A stretch of 64,000 bases of DNA from UBA6165 sp044233745 (GTDB lineage: Bacteria > Bacteroidota > Bacteroidia > Flavobacteriales_D > Crocinitomicaceae), in assembly GCA_044233745.1 (NCBI GenBank), contig JBIIJN010000002.1:65130-129129 (forward strand). Reading direction: 5' to 3'. Shown piece by piece: positions 1-14,478 of this stretch. Position 1 is the stretch's first letter, and every line of letters starts with the position of its first letter. The position numbers were made by a program, and so were the translations under genes. A model generated the notes under the pieces. It was not told where the DNA came from. It ran no database searches and worked only from the letters and a program-made list of their open reading frames with translations.

Positions 1-1
1 T

Positions 2-97
2 TTGATGGTGCTCCGAAAAGGTATAGTTGAAGCCAAGTATCCTTTGCGTGGTCTACCCAAATATGAAACGATAAGTTCAAAATTGAGACTAGAATGA
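2..97 (+). CDS. 3' end of an unidentified protein (partial)
   Basis: The frame beginning at base 2 stays open for 31 codons and stops at TGA 95-97; the other two forward frames are not continuous here. The stop overlaps the tpiA start codon as ATGA, the same junction used by several genes downstream, which supports a real upstream gene translationally coupled to tpiA. The visible tail (ending SSKLRLE) is too short to assign to a family. Confidence 0.6.
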   Translation: MMVLRKGIVEAKYPLRGLPKYETISSKLRLE

Positions 98-852
98 GAA
101 AGAAGATTATTGCAGGCAACTGGAAAATGAACCTCACAAAAAATGAGGCCCTGCATCTGTATGGAGAATTGGAGGTGAGTGTAGATAATTTGGCCCATGC
201 CGATGTGGTTGTATTTGCTCCGCATGTATTTCTCGATGCCTTAAACGTGGCAAAAAATGCCGAAGGACTTTTGTCGGTAGGTGCACAAAATTTTTATCCC
301 GCTGAATCTGGTGCTTTTACAGGCGAAATATCCGTAAATCATCTTAAAGATTTGGGCGTTTCAACCGTATTGATTGGCCATTCTGAGCGTCGAGCACTTT
401 TTCATGAAGACGCAGAACTGCTGAAACGCAAAGTGGAACTAGCTCTTAATCAAGGGTTTACCGTTTTCTTCTGTTGCGGAGAACCTGAGCAAATTCGGGA
501 GTCGGGACAACATTTTGACTACGTGGCGCAACAATTGATCGAATCGCTTTTGCATGAAGATGGTTCGCGCTTCAACCAAATTGTGATAGCGTATGAACCC
601 GTATGGGCCATTGGCACGGGTAAAACAGCCAGCAATGAACAAGCCAATGAGATGCACCAGCACATCAGAACTCTGTTACATAAGCAATATGGTGAACAAA
701 TTGCCCAACATACAAGAATATTATACGGAGGTAGCTGTAATCCAAGCAACGCTGCCGGGTTGTTTGCCATGTCGGATATCGATGGCGGCTTGATTGGAGG
801 GGCTTCTCTTAAAGCAGCAGATTTCTTATCCATTATCCATGCAGCACGATGA
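94..852 (+). CDS. tpiA: Triose-phosphate isomerase
   Basis: Interconverts dihydroxyacetone phosphate and glyceraldehyde 3-phosphate in glycolysis and gluconeogenesis; cytosolic. The 252-aa protein has the usual family length. The substrate-binding Asn9 and Lys11 sit in AGNWKMN, the electrophilic His96 in IGHSERR, the catalytic base Glu168 in AYEPVWAIGTGKT (start of the mobile loop 6), and the phosphate-binding YGGS comes near the end. The start is fixed by the ATGA overlap with the upstream stop and by the N-terminal motif. The gene also overlaps prmA by 4 nt, so tpiA and prmA are probably translated as a coupled pair. Confidence 0.98.
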   Translation: MRKKIIAGNWKMNLTKNEALHLYGELEVSVDNLAHADVVVFAPHVFLDALNVAKNAEGLLSVGAQNFYPAESGAFTGEISVNHLKDLGVSTVLIGHSERRALFHEDAELLKRKVELALNQGFTVFFCCGEPEQIRESGQHFDYVAQQLIESLLHEDGSRFNQIVIAYEPVWAIGTGKTASNEQANEMHQHIRTLLHKQYGEQIAQHTRILYGGSCNPSNAAGLFAMSDIDGGLIGGASLKAADFLSIIHAAR

Positions 853-1694
853 ATTATTTTGAAATAACTTTCGAAATCAGCCCAAAAGCGCCTTGGTCAG
901 ATATTTTAACTGCCTACTTGGCCGAAATTGGTTTTGAAAGTTTTGTAGAAACAGAATCTGGTTTTCAAGCCTATATTCAAGCTGATTTGTTTGATGAAAA
1001 CGAACTCAAAAGTATTGAAATATTGAACAATCCGCCCGATGGTTTAACTTTGAATTTTGATATCAAACACATTGAGGCTCAGAATTGGAATGCTTCTTGG
1101 GAAAGTTCTTTTGAACCGGTAATTATTGGACAAGATTTGGCCATTGTGGCGCCATTTCATCATGATTTTTCTGCAACCAAATACGTCATTGTAATTGAAC
1201 CAAAAATGTCTTTTGGAACAGGACATCACCAAACAACGCGTTTGATGTCGCAGGCCTTGTTTGACCTCGAATTAATACCCAAAAACGTTTTGGATATGGG
1301 TTGTGGAACTGGTGTTTTGGCCATTTTAGCTGAACAATTGGGGGCACAACAGGTATTGGCTGTTGATGTTGAACTCTGGGCATATGAAAATTCAATAGAA
1401 AATGCGCAACGAAATGGCTGCGCAAATATCGAAGTGCAGCATGGAGATGTTTCAAATATAATCGGAAAGTCATTCGATTTGATTTTGGCCAATATCAACA
1501 AAAATGTGCTCAAGGCAGATATGCAGTGCTATGCCGATAGTTTGGTTTACGGCGGTCGCTTGTTTCTAAGCGGATTTTTCACTTCCGACAATGAAGAGCT
1601 CATCAGTATCGCTAAAAATTGTAATTTAGCCCTTGACAAATCCTTTCAAGACGAAAATTGGTCGTGTTTGACTTTTGTGAAAAGAATGGCCTAG
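849..1694 (+). CDS. prmA: Ribosomal protein L11 methyltransferase
   Basis: SAM-dependent methylation of ribosomal protein L11 lysines and N-terminus. The 281-aa protein has a beta-rich N-terminal substrate-recognition domain (about 1-110), then the PrmA signature KMSFGTGHHQTT, the class I SAM-binding motif VLDMGCGTGVLA and the post-motif LILANINKNVL. The ATG overlaps the tpiA stop (ATGA). The tpiA-prmA pairing is, from memory, frequent in Bacteroidota. Nothing is unusual in the motifs. Confidence 0.96.
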   Translation: MNYFEITFEISPKAPWSDILTAYLAEIGFESFVETESGFQAYIQADLFDENELKSIEILNNPPDGLTLNFDIKHIEAQNWNASWESSFEPVIIGQDLAIVAPFHHDFSATKYVIVIEPKMSFGTGHHQTTRLMSQALFDLELIPKNVLDMGCGTGVLAILAEQLGAQQVLAVDVELWAYENSIENAQRNGCANIEVQHGDVSNIIGKSFDLILANINKNVLKADMQCYADSLVYGGRLFLSGFFTSDNEELISIAKNCNLALDKSFQDENWSCLTFVKRMA

Positions 1695-1756
1695 TGCTAT
1701 TCTAGTCTTCGTTTTTGGAAGAATTTTTGTTTTAACTGACAAAATCGATGCTATTC

Positions 1757-4700
1757 ATGAAACAGTCTATAGTTTTTCTGCTGCTTTTGTTTTTATCCAA
1801 CAGCCTTGATGCGCAAACATTTTCCAATAATCGTGAAAAATTCGCCAAGGATTTAAGTCGGTATTTAGCTGCCCACGATGCCAAGTTGGCCAAAGATTTT
1901 CTAAACGATTTCGAACCATATATTCTGGATAAAATGACGCAGACCAAATTCGACAGAATGGTTGAGACCTGCAACAAAATTCACGATAAAAAGCTCTTGC
2001 CTATTCCAGATTTATATTACTATGTAAGCTCGATGTATGCCATTGAAAAAGATGTTTTTATTTCAAAAAACTATCAGTTATGGCATGAGCTCCTAGATGA
2101 ATATTTAGATAAAGGAAATCTGAAATATGCCAAGGAATATTTGAAAAACATGCATGATTTTTTCAATGATGGACTTTTGTTTCAAGCTACAAATTTTTAC
2201 TGGGTTTGCTATAATGGAGATTATGAATTAACAAGAGGTCCAAACGGAATAGTTTTTCATTTTCGCGACGTCAACTTGACTTGTATTACGTTAGGGAAAG
2301 ATAGGCAACCTATTGATAGTATGTCACTTACGCGAACAGACGGTGTTTTTGATTTAGAAAAATCGAAATGGGTTGGCAAAAAAGGAATTGTAACTTGGGA
2401 AAAAGTTGGCTTGTTATCGAATGAAACCTATGCCCGCCTCAATAAATATGAAATTTCCTTGCGAACCACTTCGTATCATGGCGATTCAGTGCAATTTTAT
2501 ACTCCGTACTTCAAACACCCCATATTAGGGAATTTATACGACCATACAGCCAATTTTACTCGAGATATTGACAAAAAATATCCGCAATTTACTTCTTTCA
2601 ATAGGCAATTAGAAATTCCAAATATTGTTCCTAACATGAACTACTCCGGTGGATTTGCTATGCATGGAAACACTTTTGTTGGAGTTGGAAATACCAGCGC
2701 CAAAGCTAAAATTGAATACATCAAAAACAACAAGGTGCTTTATCGCTTGAGTTCCAATGAAATCAACATAAATATAAAGTTTGTGACATCTGACAATGCG
2801 CAACTTATGTTTCGTATTGGGGATAAAGATAGCATTCATCATGTTGGATTGAATTATGTGTACAGAAGAGAAGCAGGCTTGGCTGAGTTCATGCGCGACA
2901 AAACAGGGCAGGCGGTTTCACCTTTTATGTCTAGTTTCCATGGCTTAGATATTTATGTTGATAGAATGACTTGGCAAGAAGAAAATGATGTGCTTCAATT
3001 CAAATGGCATGAAGGATCTGCCATTGAACAGCGCTTCGGCAAATTTGAATCGAGCAACTATTTCAACGGACTGCAATACGATCGATTGGGGGGGAATGCA
3101 TCTGTGCACCCCTTAGTAGCGCTCACGAAATTTGTGCAAAAAAAAGGTGCCAATATCTTATCTGAAGGTGAAGCTTTTACTGCTTTAGGTGGTATCGAGA
3201 ATCAAGTAAAACCTATACTTTTGGAACTTTCTGGAGCAGGATTTGTGGCCTATGATTTGGAAAAAAGGCAGGTTAGTGTATTGCCTAAAACAGAACAGTT
3301 TGTCAATGCCAAATCCAATAAAGTGGATTTTGATAATGTGATTTTTGAATCAGATCTCCGTCCAAAAAAAATTGAGGGAAAGTCAGCTGAAGAAATTTTT
3401 TCCGACCCTCGCTTGAAGGAATTACAGGAAAGATTGGATAAAGAGAATTCACAAAACAAGGCCTATTCTGAGTTTGGTGTGTTGGACTTGAAAACTTTTG
3501 ATTTAACCGTTCATGGTCTCAGAATGGTCACTATTTCTGACCTCAAGAATACTCAGATATTTCCTAACGACAGGCGGGTTGTAATTCAAAAAAATCGAAA
3601 TTTTATTTTCTCTGGTTGGGTCAATTCTGGAAAATTGGAAGTTAATGTTACTGATGGATATTTTGATTATTCCAAATTTTCAATTCAAATTAACAATTCT
3701 CATCAAACCTTTATTCGTGTCAATCCTATGCGTCCTGAAGATGGTAAAACAGCAATAGTTACGCAGTCATTTATTTCTGGCGTGAAGGGTGAAATTTTGG
3801 TGGATGACCCAAGAAATAAGTCGGGTGCCAACTTAAAATTGCAAAGAGATTATCCAAAACTAATTTCAAGAGTTCCAGCCAAAGTTTATTACAATAGTCT
3901 TTCCATTCACCGTGGCGCATATGATAGTACTAGATTCTATTTCGATATGTTGCCATTTGAGCTAGATTCAGCTCTAAATTTCAATGAAAAAGCACTTCGC
4001 TTTTCTGGTGAAATGGTAACTGGGGGTATTTTTCCAAAGTTCAAACAAGATTTGAAGATCATGCCTGATTATTCCCTTGGTTTTGCCATGGATGCACCGA
4101 AAGAAGGCTTTGATTTTTATGGTTCAGGTTCGCGTTATAACAATCAAATCATGCTAAGCGGAAATGGTTTACAAGGAAAGGGAACAATTGAGTATGTAAC
4201 ATCTGTCGCTGAATCGATTGGTTTACTCACCTTTATGCCCGATTCAACAATCGGAACGGCCCGATTTGTTACAACTCCAAGGGAAATAGGAGTTGAAATG
4301 CCTGATGTTTTAGGAGAAGAGGTTTTCATTACTTATGTCCCTAAAGAACAAGTGCTTAAGGCTAAATCTGTGCGCCGTCCAATGTTATTTTATGAAGGTG
4401 AAGCAAAATTCGTTGGCACTATATTCGTTAGACCGAATGGTTTCAGCGGCTCTGGAAAATTTACGATGCCTGCAAGCCAACTTACTTCTCCGAATTACAC
4501 CGCCAAGAGATGGCAGATTTTAGCAGATACCTCAAATTTTAACCTGCGTAGCACACTTAATGGTGAGGATGGCACAATCGCCTTTGGCAGCGAAAACCTC
4601 AAGTGTATTGTTGATTTTAAAGCGCGAAAAGGGGAGTTTGTGTCCAATTATGGTGAGTCCATTATCGATTTTCCTTTGAACCAATTCATGTGCCGCATGG

Positions 4701-6361
4701 ATAAGTTCACTTGGATTATGGATGTCAATGATTTGGAGTTGGAAAAGAATCCTCAAGCGTCGGGCGATATCAATATCGACAACGAAATGGGCTTGGCGAG
4801 GTCAAATTTCTTTTCAACCCATCCCAAACAGGATTCACTGGATTTTAGGTCTTTGAGAGCACGTTTCGATTTTAAGACCAAAACTTTGTTCTGCTTTGAA
4901 GTGGAATATATTGATGTAGCAGACGCTCGCATTTATCCCGAGGGTAGAAAGGTGGTTGTTCGAACAAAAGCAGTGATGGATCCTCTCGAAAATGCAGAAA
5001 TTGTTGCCAACTACATCACCAAATACCACAAATTCAAAAACGCATCACTAACCATTTCTGGCAAACGTGCATACCGCGGCAGTGGTGAATACGAATATAT
5101 CGATGTTGAGGGTACCGTTACAACCTTTACACTCAAGAATATTTTTCTCGATAATTCGTTCCAAACAGTAGCTGAAGGTTCTATTCCTTCATCTGCTGGT
5201 TTTCAGTTGAGTCCTAGATTTTTATACTTTGGAAACTTCTCTATAAAAGCTGCAGAACCGACGATTGGCTTTTCAGGTTCTACTCGTTTGGTGCATGAGT
5301 GCGATGATTTTGCCCGAAATTGGATTGTGTTTAAAGGTTCAATTGACCCCAAAAATGTGATGATACCAATTGAAGAAAACATGACTTCGGATACTGGTAA
5401 ACCTTTGGCCTCTGGTATTGCATGGAGCCAAACAATGGATGGCAATTCCAAGATATATCCTGTCTTTTTATCTGAAACACTTACGGTCGGTGACAAAAAC
5501 CTGATCACAGCCACAGGCTTCTTGCAATACAATTATGATGCTCAAGAATACCGCATATCAACCAGCGAAAAACTCGTAAATCGCGGTGCAATTGGGGAGT
5601 ATTTGGCTTTGCACACACCCTCTTGCGGCTTGAATGGTGACGGTACTATCAACTTGAGTCTTACTACCCCAGGTGTTGATTTGGCTGCTGTTGGGGTAAT
5701 CAATTATGACCCGAAAAAACGAGAAACTTCGATGAATTTGACCATTAAGGTGAATATGATGTTTGAAGAGTCGGCATTGGAAAAATTGGGCGAAAAAATC
5801 ACAATAGTTCCTGCCTTGAGTGGCATTTCGGTTGATAATATGAAACTGCAAACCACACTTGAACAAGCTTTTAACACTTGGGGTAATAAAGCGCTTACAG
5901 ACAAATTCTTCTCTGAATATGCCCTCCGCAAAAGCGTGAAGAATATGCCCGATGAATTGAGGTCGACTATGATAATTACTGGTGTCAAATTGTATTCGAT
6001 TGATAGTATTCCTCAATTTTCTGGTTTTTCCAGCTTCACTGAAGACGCTTGTATTGTTAGTTTTTATGGTCAACCTGTTATGCGCATGATGCCCGTAGAA
6101 ATTGCATTTTATCAAAACGACGAAGGAGCGGATATGTTTGGTATTTATTTTTTCATTCCAGGCGTCAATAACTACTTCTTTTTCTATCTAGTCAATAAAA
6201 AGGAAGGGAAATTACTTTTTATTACCACCGACCAAGATATCAGATCCAGAGTAAATGCCGTAAAACCTGACAAGCGCAAGGCAAAAAACTATGAATATGA
6301 AGCGTCCACAAACAGTTCTTATTATCAAGTATTCAGACAATTAATCAGATTAAAAAAATGA
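1757..6361 (+). CDS. Large secreted protein of unknown function (1534 aa)
   Basis: I do not recognise this family. I chose the second in-frame ATG (1757; the first is 1748) because it starts a clean signal peptide: MKQS, a run of Leu/Phe, and a likely cleavage after SLDAQ. The remainder is beta-rich with no transmembrane segment, suggesting a periplasmic or surface protein. Similar modules recur: a segment near 575-640 (DLKTFDL.., then IFPNDRRVVI) resembles one near 1030-1100 (FKTKTLF.., then IYPEGRKVVV, PLENAEIVANYI). Three stretches share a 'GxG..KGTIEY'-like pattern near 310, 800 and 890. The gene ends in an ATGA overlap with plsY, so it is probably co-transcribed with it. A role in envelope assembly is possible from context only. 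Confidence 0.85.
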   Translation: MKQSIVFLLLLFLSNSLDAQTFSNNREKFAKDLSRYLAAHDAKLAKDFLNDFEPYILDKMTQTKFDRMVETCNKIHDKKLLPIPDLYYYVSSMYAIEKDVFISKNYQLWHELLDEYLDKGNLKYAKEYLKNMHDFFNDGLLFQATNFYWVCYNGDYELTRGPNGIVFHFRDVNLTCITLGKDRQPIDSMSLTRTDGVFDLEKSKWVGKKGIVTWEKVGLLSNETYARLNKYEISLRTTSYHGDSVQFYTPYFKHPILGNLYDHTANFTRDIDKKYPQFTSFNRQLEIPNIVPNMNYSGGFAMHGNTFVGVGNTSAKAKIEYIKNNKVLYRLSSNEININIKFVTSDNAQLMFRIGDKDSIHHVGLNYVYRREAGLAEFMRDKTGQAVSPFMSSFHGLDIYVDRMTWQEENDVLQFKWHEGSAIEQRFGKFESSNYFNGLQYDRLGGNASVHPLVALTKFVQKKGANILSEGEAFTALGGIENQVKPILLELSGAGFVAYDLEKRQVSVLPKTEQFVNAKSNKVDFDNVIFESDLRPKKIEGKSAEEIFSDPRLKELQERLDKENSQNKAYSEFGVLDLKTFDLTVHGLRMVTISDLKNTQIFPNDRRVVIQKNRNFIFSGWVNSGKLEVNVTDGYFDYSKFSIQINNSHQTFIRVNPMRPEDGKTAIVTQSFISGVKGEILVDDPRNKSGANLKLQRDYPKLISRVPAKVYYNSLSIHRGAYDSTRFYFDMLPFELDSALNFNEKALRFSGEMVTGGIFPKFKQDLKIMPDYSLGFAMDAPKEGFDFYGSGSRYNNQIMLSGNGLQGKGTIEYVTSVAESIGLLTFMPDSTIGTARFVTTPREIGVEMPDVLGEEVFITYVPKEQVLKAKSVRRPMLFYEGEAKFVGTIFVRPNGFSGSGKFTMPASQLTSPNYTAKRWQILADTSNFNLRSTLNGEDGTIAFGSENLKCIVDFKARKGEFVSNYGESIIDFPLNQFMCRMDKFTWIMDVNDLELEKNPQASGDINIDNEMGLARSNFFSTHPKQDSLDFRSLRARFDFKTKTLFCFEVEYIDVADARIYPEGRKVVVRTKAVMDPLENAEIVANYITKYHKFKNASLTISGKRAYRGSGEYEYIDVEGTVTTFTLKNIFLDNSFQTVAEGSIPSSAGFQLSPRFLYFGNFSIKAAEPTIGFSGSTRLVHECDDFARNWIVFKGSIDPKNVMIPIEENMTSDTGKPLASGIAWSQTMDGNSKIYPVFLSETLTVGDKNLITATGFLQYNYDAQEYRISTSEKLVNRGAIGEYLALHTPSCGLNGDGTINLSLTTPGVDLAAVGVINYDPKKRETSMNLTIKVNMMFEESALEKLGEKITIVPALSGISVDNMKLQTTLEQAFNTWGNKALTDKFFSEYALRKSVKNMPDELRSTMIITGVKLYSIDSIPQFSGFSSFTEDACIVSFYGQPVMRMMPVEIAFYQNDEGADMFGIYFFIPGVNNYFFFYLVNKKEGKLLFITTDQDIRSRVNAVKPDKRKAKNYEYEASTNSSYYQVFRQLIRLKK

Positions 6362-7004
6362 CCGCTATTTTTGCCATTCTTACAGGTTACTTATTGGGCT
6401 CCATTCCAACTTCGGTGTGGGTTGGAAAGTCCTTTTATAATATTGATATTCGCGAACATGGAAGTAAAAATGCTGGAGCCACCAATACCTTCCGTGTGTT
6501 GGGCAAATCAGCAGGGAGTTTTGTGTTTGCCGTAGATGTAATCAAAGGTGCATTGCCGGTTTTGTTGGTATTCCTTTTGGCTGATTCTTCTCAAACGGAG
6601 CAATTTGCCGTGTATCAAATTCTTGCTGGTGTTGCTGCTGTGGTTGGACATGTTTTACCGCTTTATGCTGGTTTCAAAGGAGGAAAGGGCGTTGCAACAT
6701 CATTCGGGGTCTTGTTGGCCATTGCGCCACTTTCTGCCACGATTTGTTTGTTTATTTTCTTGTTGGTTTGGTTTGCTTTCAATTATGTTTCCCTGGGTTC
6801 CATAACCGCTGCATTCTTTTTCCCTTTGATTCAGTATTTCCTTTATCCCAATCAACCCATTGCCATATTCATTTTTTCACTAGCCATGTCGGCTTTAGTG
6901 ATTTTTGCTCACAAGTCTAATATAGGTAGATTGAGGAAGGGAATTGAAACAAAAACCTATCCTTTCCGTAGGAAAGAATCACCTAATCAAGCCACTTCGC
7001 AGGA

Positions 7005-7008
<4 letters not shown>
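6358..7008 (+). CDS. plsY: Acyl-phosphate:glycerol-3-phosphate acyltransferase PlsY
   Basis: Inner-membrane enzyme that acylates glycerol-3-phosphate from acyl-phosphate, the first step of phospholipid synthesis. The 216-aa protein is almost entirely hydrophobic helices separated by the three conserved PlsY loops: GSIPTSVWVG near the N-terminus, HGSKNAGATNTFR in loop 1, and GHVLPLYAGFKGGKGVATSFG in loop 2. Its ATG overlaps the previous stop (ATGA), and its own stop overlaps the TTG start of the next gene, so it is embedded between two giant envelope-protein genes with which it is probably coupled. Confidence 0.96.
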
Positions 7009-12860
<5,852 letters not shown>

Positions 12861-12873
12861 TTGTTCCTCTTCC

Positions 12874-13527
12874 ATGGAAATTCACCTTCAATCCACGCCA
12901 CACCTCGATTTTCTTCATCCTGATTTTCAAGCCTACGTTGAACCCTTTCGTTTAATTGACAATGACTTGGAACGCGCCCAAGCTTTTTACGTGCATGTGC
13001 GAGATGGATTTTTGTATGATCCCTATCATTTGGATTTGCGTCACAATGCCCTCAAAGCCTCTCTTATTATTACCAAAAATAGAGCGTGGTGCGTAGAGAA
13101 AGCCATCGTTTTTGCTGCTGGTCTGAGGGCTTTAAGTATTCCCTCGCGACTCGGTTATGCCATTGTGCAAAATCACATCGGGGTCGAGAAGCTTTTGGAA
13201 GCCTTGCGCACCCATTTAATCGTTTTCCATGGTTATGTGGATGTTTTTGTGGATGGAAAATGGACCAAAGCTACGCCTGCTTTTGATCAGCGTATTTGTG
13301 CTTTGAGTGGCGTTGAACCCTTGATTTGGGATGGCTTATCTGATTCGCTTTTTCAAGAGTTTAGCCAAGGCGAAAAATTTATGGAATACCATCATGATTA
13401 CGGTGTTTTTGAGGATGTGCCGGTGGAATTGATGAAGGCCGAAATGAAAAAATATTACCCACATTTGTTCACCGGTGAAGTGCCGAATACCAAGCGATTT
13501 TCATTTTATCATGAGCCAAATTTCTAA
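12874..13527 (+). CDS. Transglutaminase-like superfamily protein
   Basis: The 217-aa protein carries the papain-like transglutaminase core. Cys73 is in RAWCVEKAIVFAAGLRALSIPSRLGYA, His119 in VFHGYVDVFVDGKW, and Asp138 in ATPAFD, in the order and spacing of the family's Cys-His-Asp triad. There is no signal peptide, so it is probably cytosolic. In bacteria this fold includes proteases, peptide cyclases and cross-linkers, so the substrate cannot be named. It starts 13 nt after the giant envelope gene and probably belongs to the same transcript. Confidence 0.8.
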   Translation: MEIHLQSTPHLDFLHPDFQAYVEPFRLIDNDLERAQAFYVHVRDGFLYDPYHLDLRHNALKASLIITKNRAWCVEKAIVFAAGLRALSIPSRLGYAIVQNHIGVEKLLEALRTHLIVFHGYVDVFVDGKWTKATPAFDQRICALSGVEPLIWDGLSDSLFQEFSQGEKFMEYHHDYGVFEDVPVELMKAEMKKYYPHLFTGEVPNTKRFSFYHEPNF

Positions 13528-13577
13528 CAAAGACCTCTACTTATAAACAATCGAAAGGGTAGGCCATGACTTTGTGC

Positions 13578-13585
13578 TATTTTCG
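13578..13585 (+). promoter_or_regulatory. Candidate -7 element (TATTTTCG) before the MazG-like gene
   Basis: TATTTTCG matches the TAnnTTCG variant seen at several other starts in this window and ends 17 nt before ATG 13603. No clear -33 TTTG is visible upstream, so this is a moderate call. Confidence 0.35.
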
Positions 13586-13602
13586 ATGAAAATTTTGTCT
13601 AT

Positions 13603-14007
13603 ATGAGCGCAAACTATCCCTTTCATGATGTAATTCAAGCAGTTGCCGAATTTCACGAAGCTTTTGGTATTGAGAACAACCACGAACCTATTGCGCAACT
13701 GACGCCCGAGCAGGTACAATTGAGGTACGACTTGATGCGAGAGGAAAACGAAGAATATTTGGAAGCCGCGCAAAAAGGAGATATTGTTGAAATTGCCGAT
13801 GCTTTGGGCGATCAACTCTATATTTTGGCTGGTACAATTTTGCGCCACGGTTTGCAACATAAAATCATTGAGGTATTTGAGGAAATTCAGCGTTCCAACA
13901 TGTCTAAACTGGGCGCCGATGGAAAGCCAATCTACCGTGAAGATGGTAAAGTGCTCAAAGGAGAAAACTATTTCCGACCCAACATCAAAGCCATTTTAGA
14001 GCATTAA
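13603..14007 (+). CDS. MazG-like / PRA-PH-type nucleotide pyrophosphohydrolase
   Basis: The 134-aa all-alpha protein has the metal-binding signature of the MazG/PRA-PH fold: REENEEYLEA in the first helix and EIADALGDQLYIL in the second. The family hydrolyses (d)NTPs or phosphoribosyl-ATP to the monophosphate plus PPi. It ends with SKLGADGKPIYREDGKVLKG, as in stand-alone nucleoside triphosphate pyrophosphohydrolases. It is followed 5 nt later by a NUDIX hydrolase, so the pair looks like a nucleotide house-cleaning unit. The substrate is not determinable from sequence. Confidence 0.85.
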   Translation: MSANYPFHDVIQAVAEFHEAFGIENNHEPIAQLTPEQVQLRYDLMREENEEYLEAAQKGDIVEIADALGDQLYILAGTILRHGLQHKIIEVFEEIQRSNMSKLGADGKPIYREDGKVLKGENYFRPNIKAILEH

Positions 14008-14011
14008 GTAC

Positions 14012-14413
14012 ATGCAAAAGTTCAATGTTCGGATTTACGCCATAGTGCACAATGAGAATAATCAGATTCTGATTTGTGATGAGGTGCACAATGGTGTTGC
14101 CATGACCAAGTTTCCCGGTGGAGGCTTGGAATGGGGCGAGGGAATTTTGGCTTGTCTCGAACGCGAACTTATGGAGGAGTTTAAGTTACGTTTACAAGAG
14201 GCTGAACTGTTTTATGTAAACGATTTTTTTCAGCAACATTATCTCAGAAAAGAGGAGCAGGTCATTGCGCTCTATTATCGATGCACGGTTTTGGGTGAAC
14301 CTCAATCTCAAGAACCTCATGTGTTATTTCGTTGGGTAGACCAAGATCAACTCAGTTCCGAAATGATGACTTTTCCAACTGATAAGAAAACAGCCGAGTT
14401 GCTGAATAAGTAG
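14012..14413 (+). CDS. NUDIX hydrolase
   Basis: The 133-aa single-domain protein has an intact Nudix box, GGGLEWGEGILACLERELMEEF, matching GX5EX7REUXEEXGU except for the terminal positions. This binds the divalent metals that cleave a nucleoside diphosphate-X bond. The N-terminus (VRIYAIVHNENNQILICDE) is the usual first strand pair. The gene follows the MazG-like gene by 4 nt and is followed immediately by a hairpin with a T-run, so it probably closes the transcript. The substrate is unknown. Confidence 0.88.
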   Translation: MQKFNVRIYAIVHNENNQILICDEVHNGVAMTKFPGGGLEWGEGILACLERELMEEFKLRLQEAELFYVNDFFQQHYLRKEEQVIALYYRCTVLGEPQSQEPHVLFRWVDQDQLSSEMMTFPTDKKTAELLNK

Positions 14414-14437
14414 GAGTAAAATTGGTTTTGCTCTTTT
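14414..14437 (+). terminator. Candidate intrinsic terminator after the NUDIX gene
   Basis: Directly after the TAG stop, GAGTAAAA and TTTTGCTC can form an 8-bp stem (one G-U) around a TTGG loop, followed by TTTT. The stem is A+T-rich and therefore weak, but its position between convergent transcription units is apt. Confidence 0.45.
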
Positions 14438-14478
14438 ATCAATTGTGCGAAGCGTTATAAACCAAGTTCAAAATCGAA

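Noticed and set aside
5558..6115. A 185-codon antisense frame within the 1534-aa protein gene
   Set aside because: No start signal or domain; the sense frame has a signal peptide and continuous beta-rich modules.
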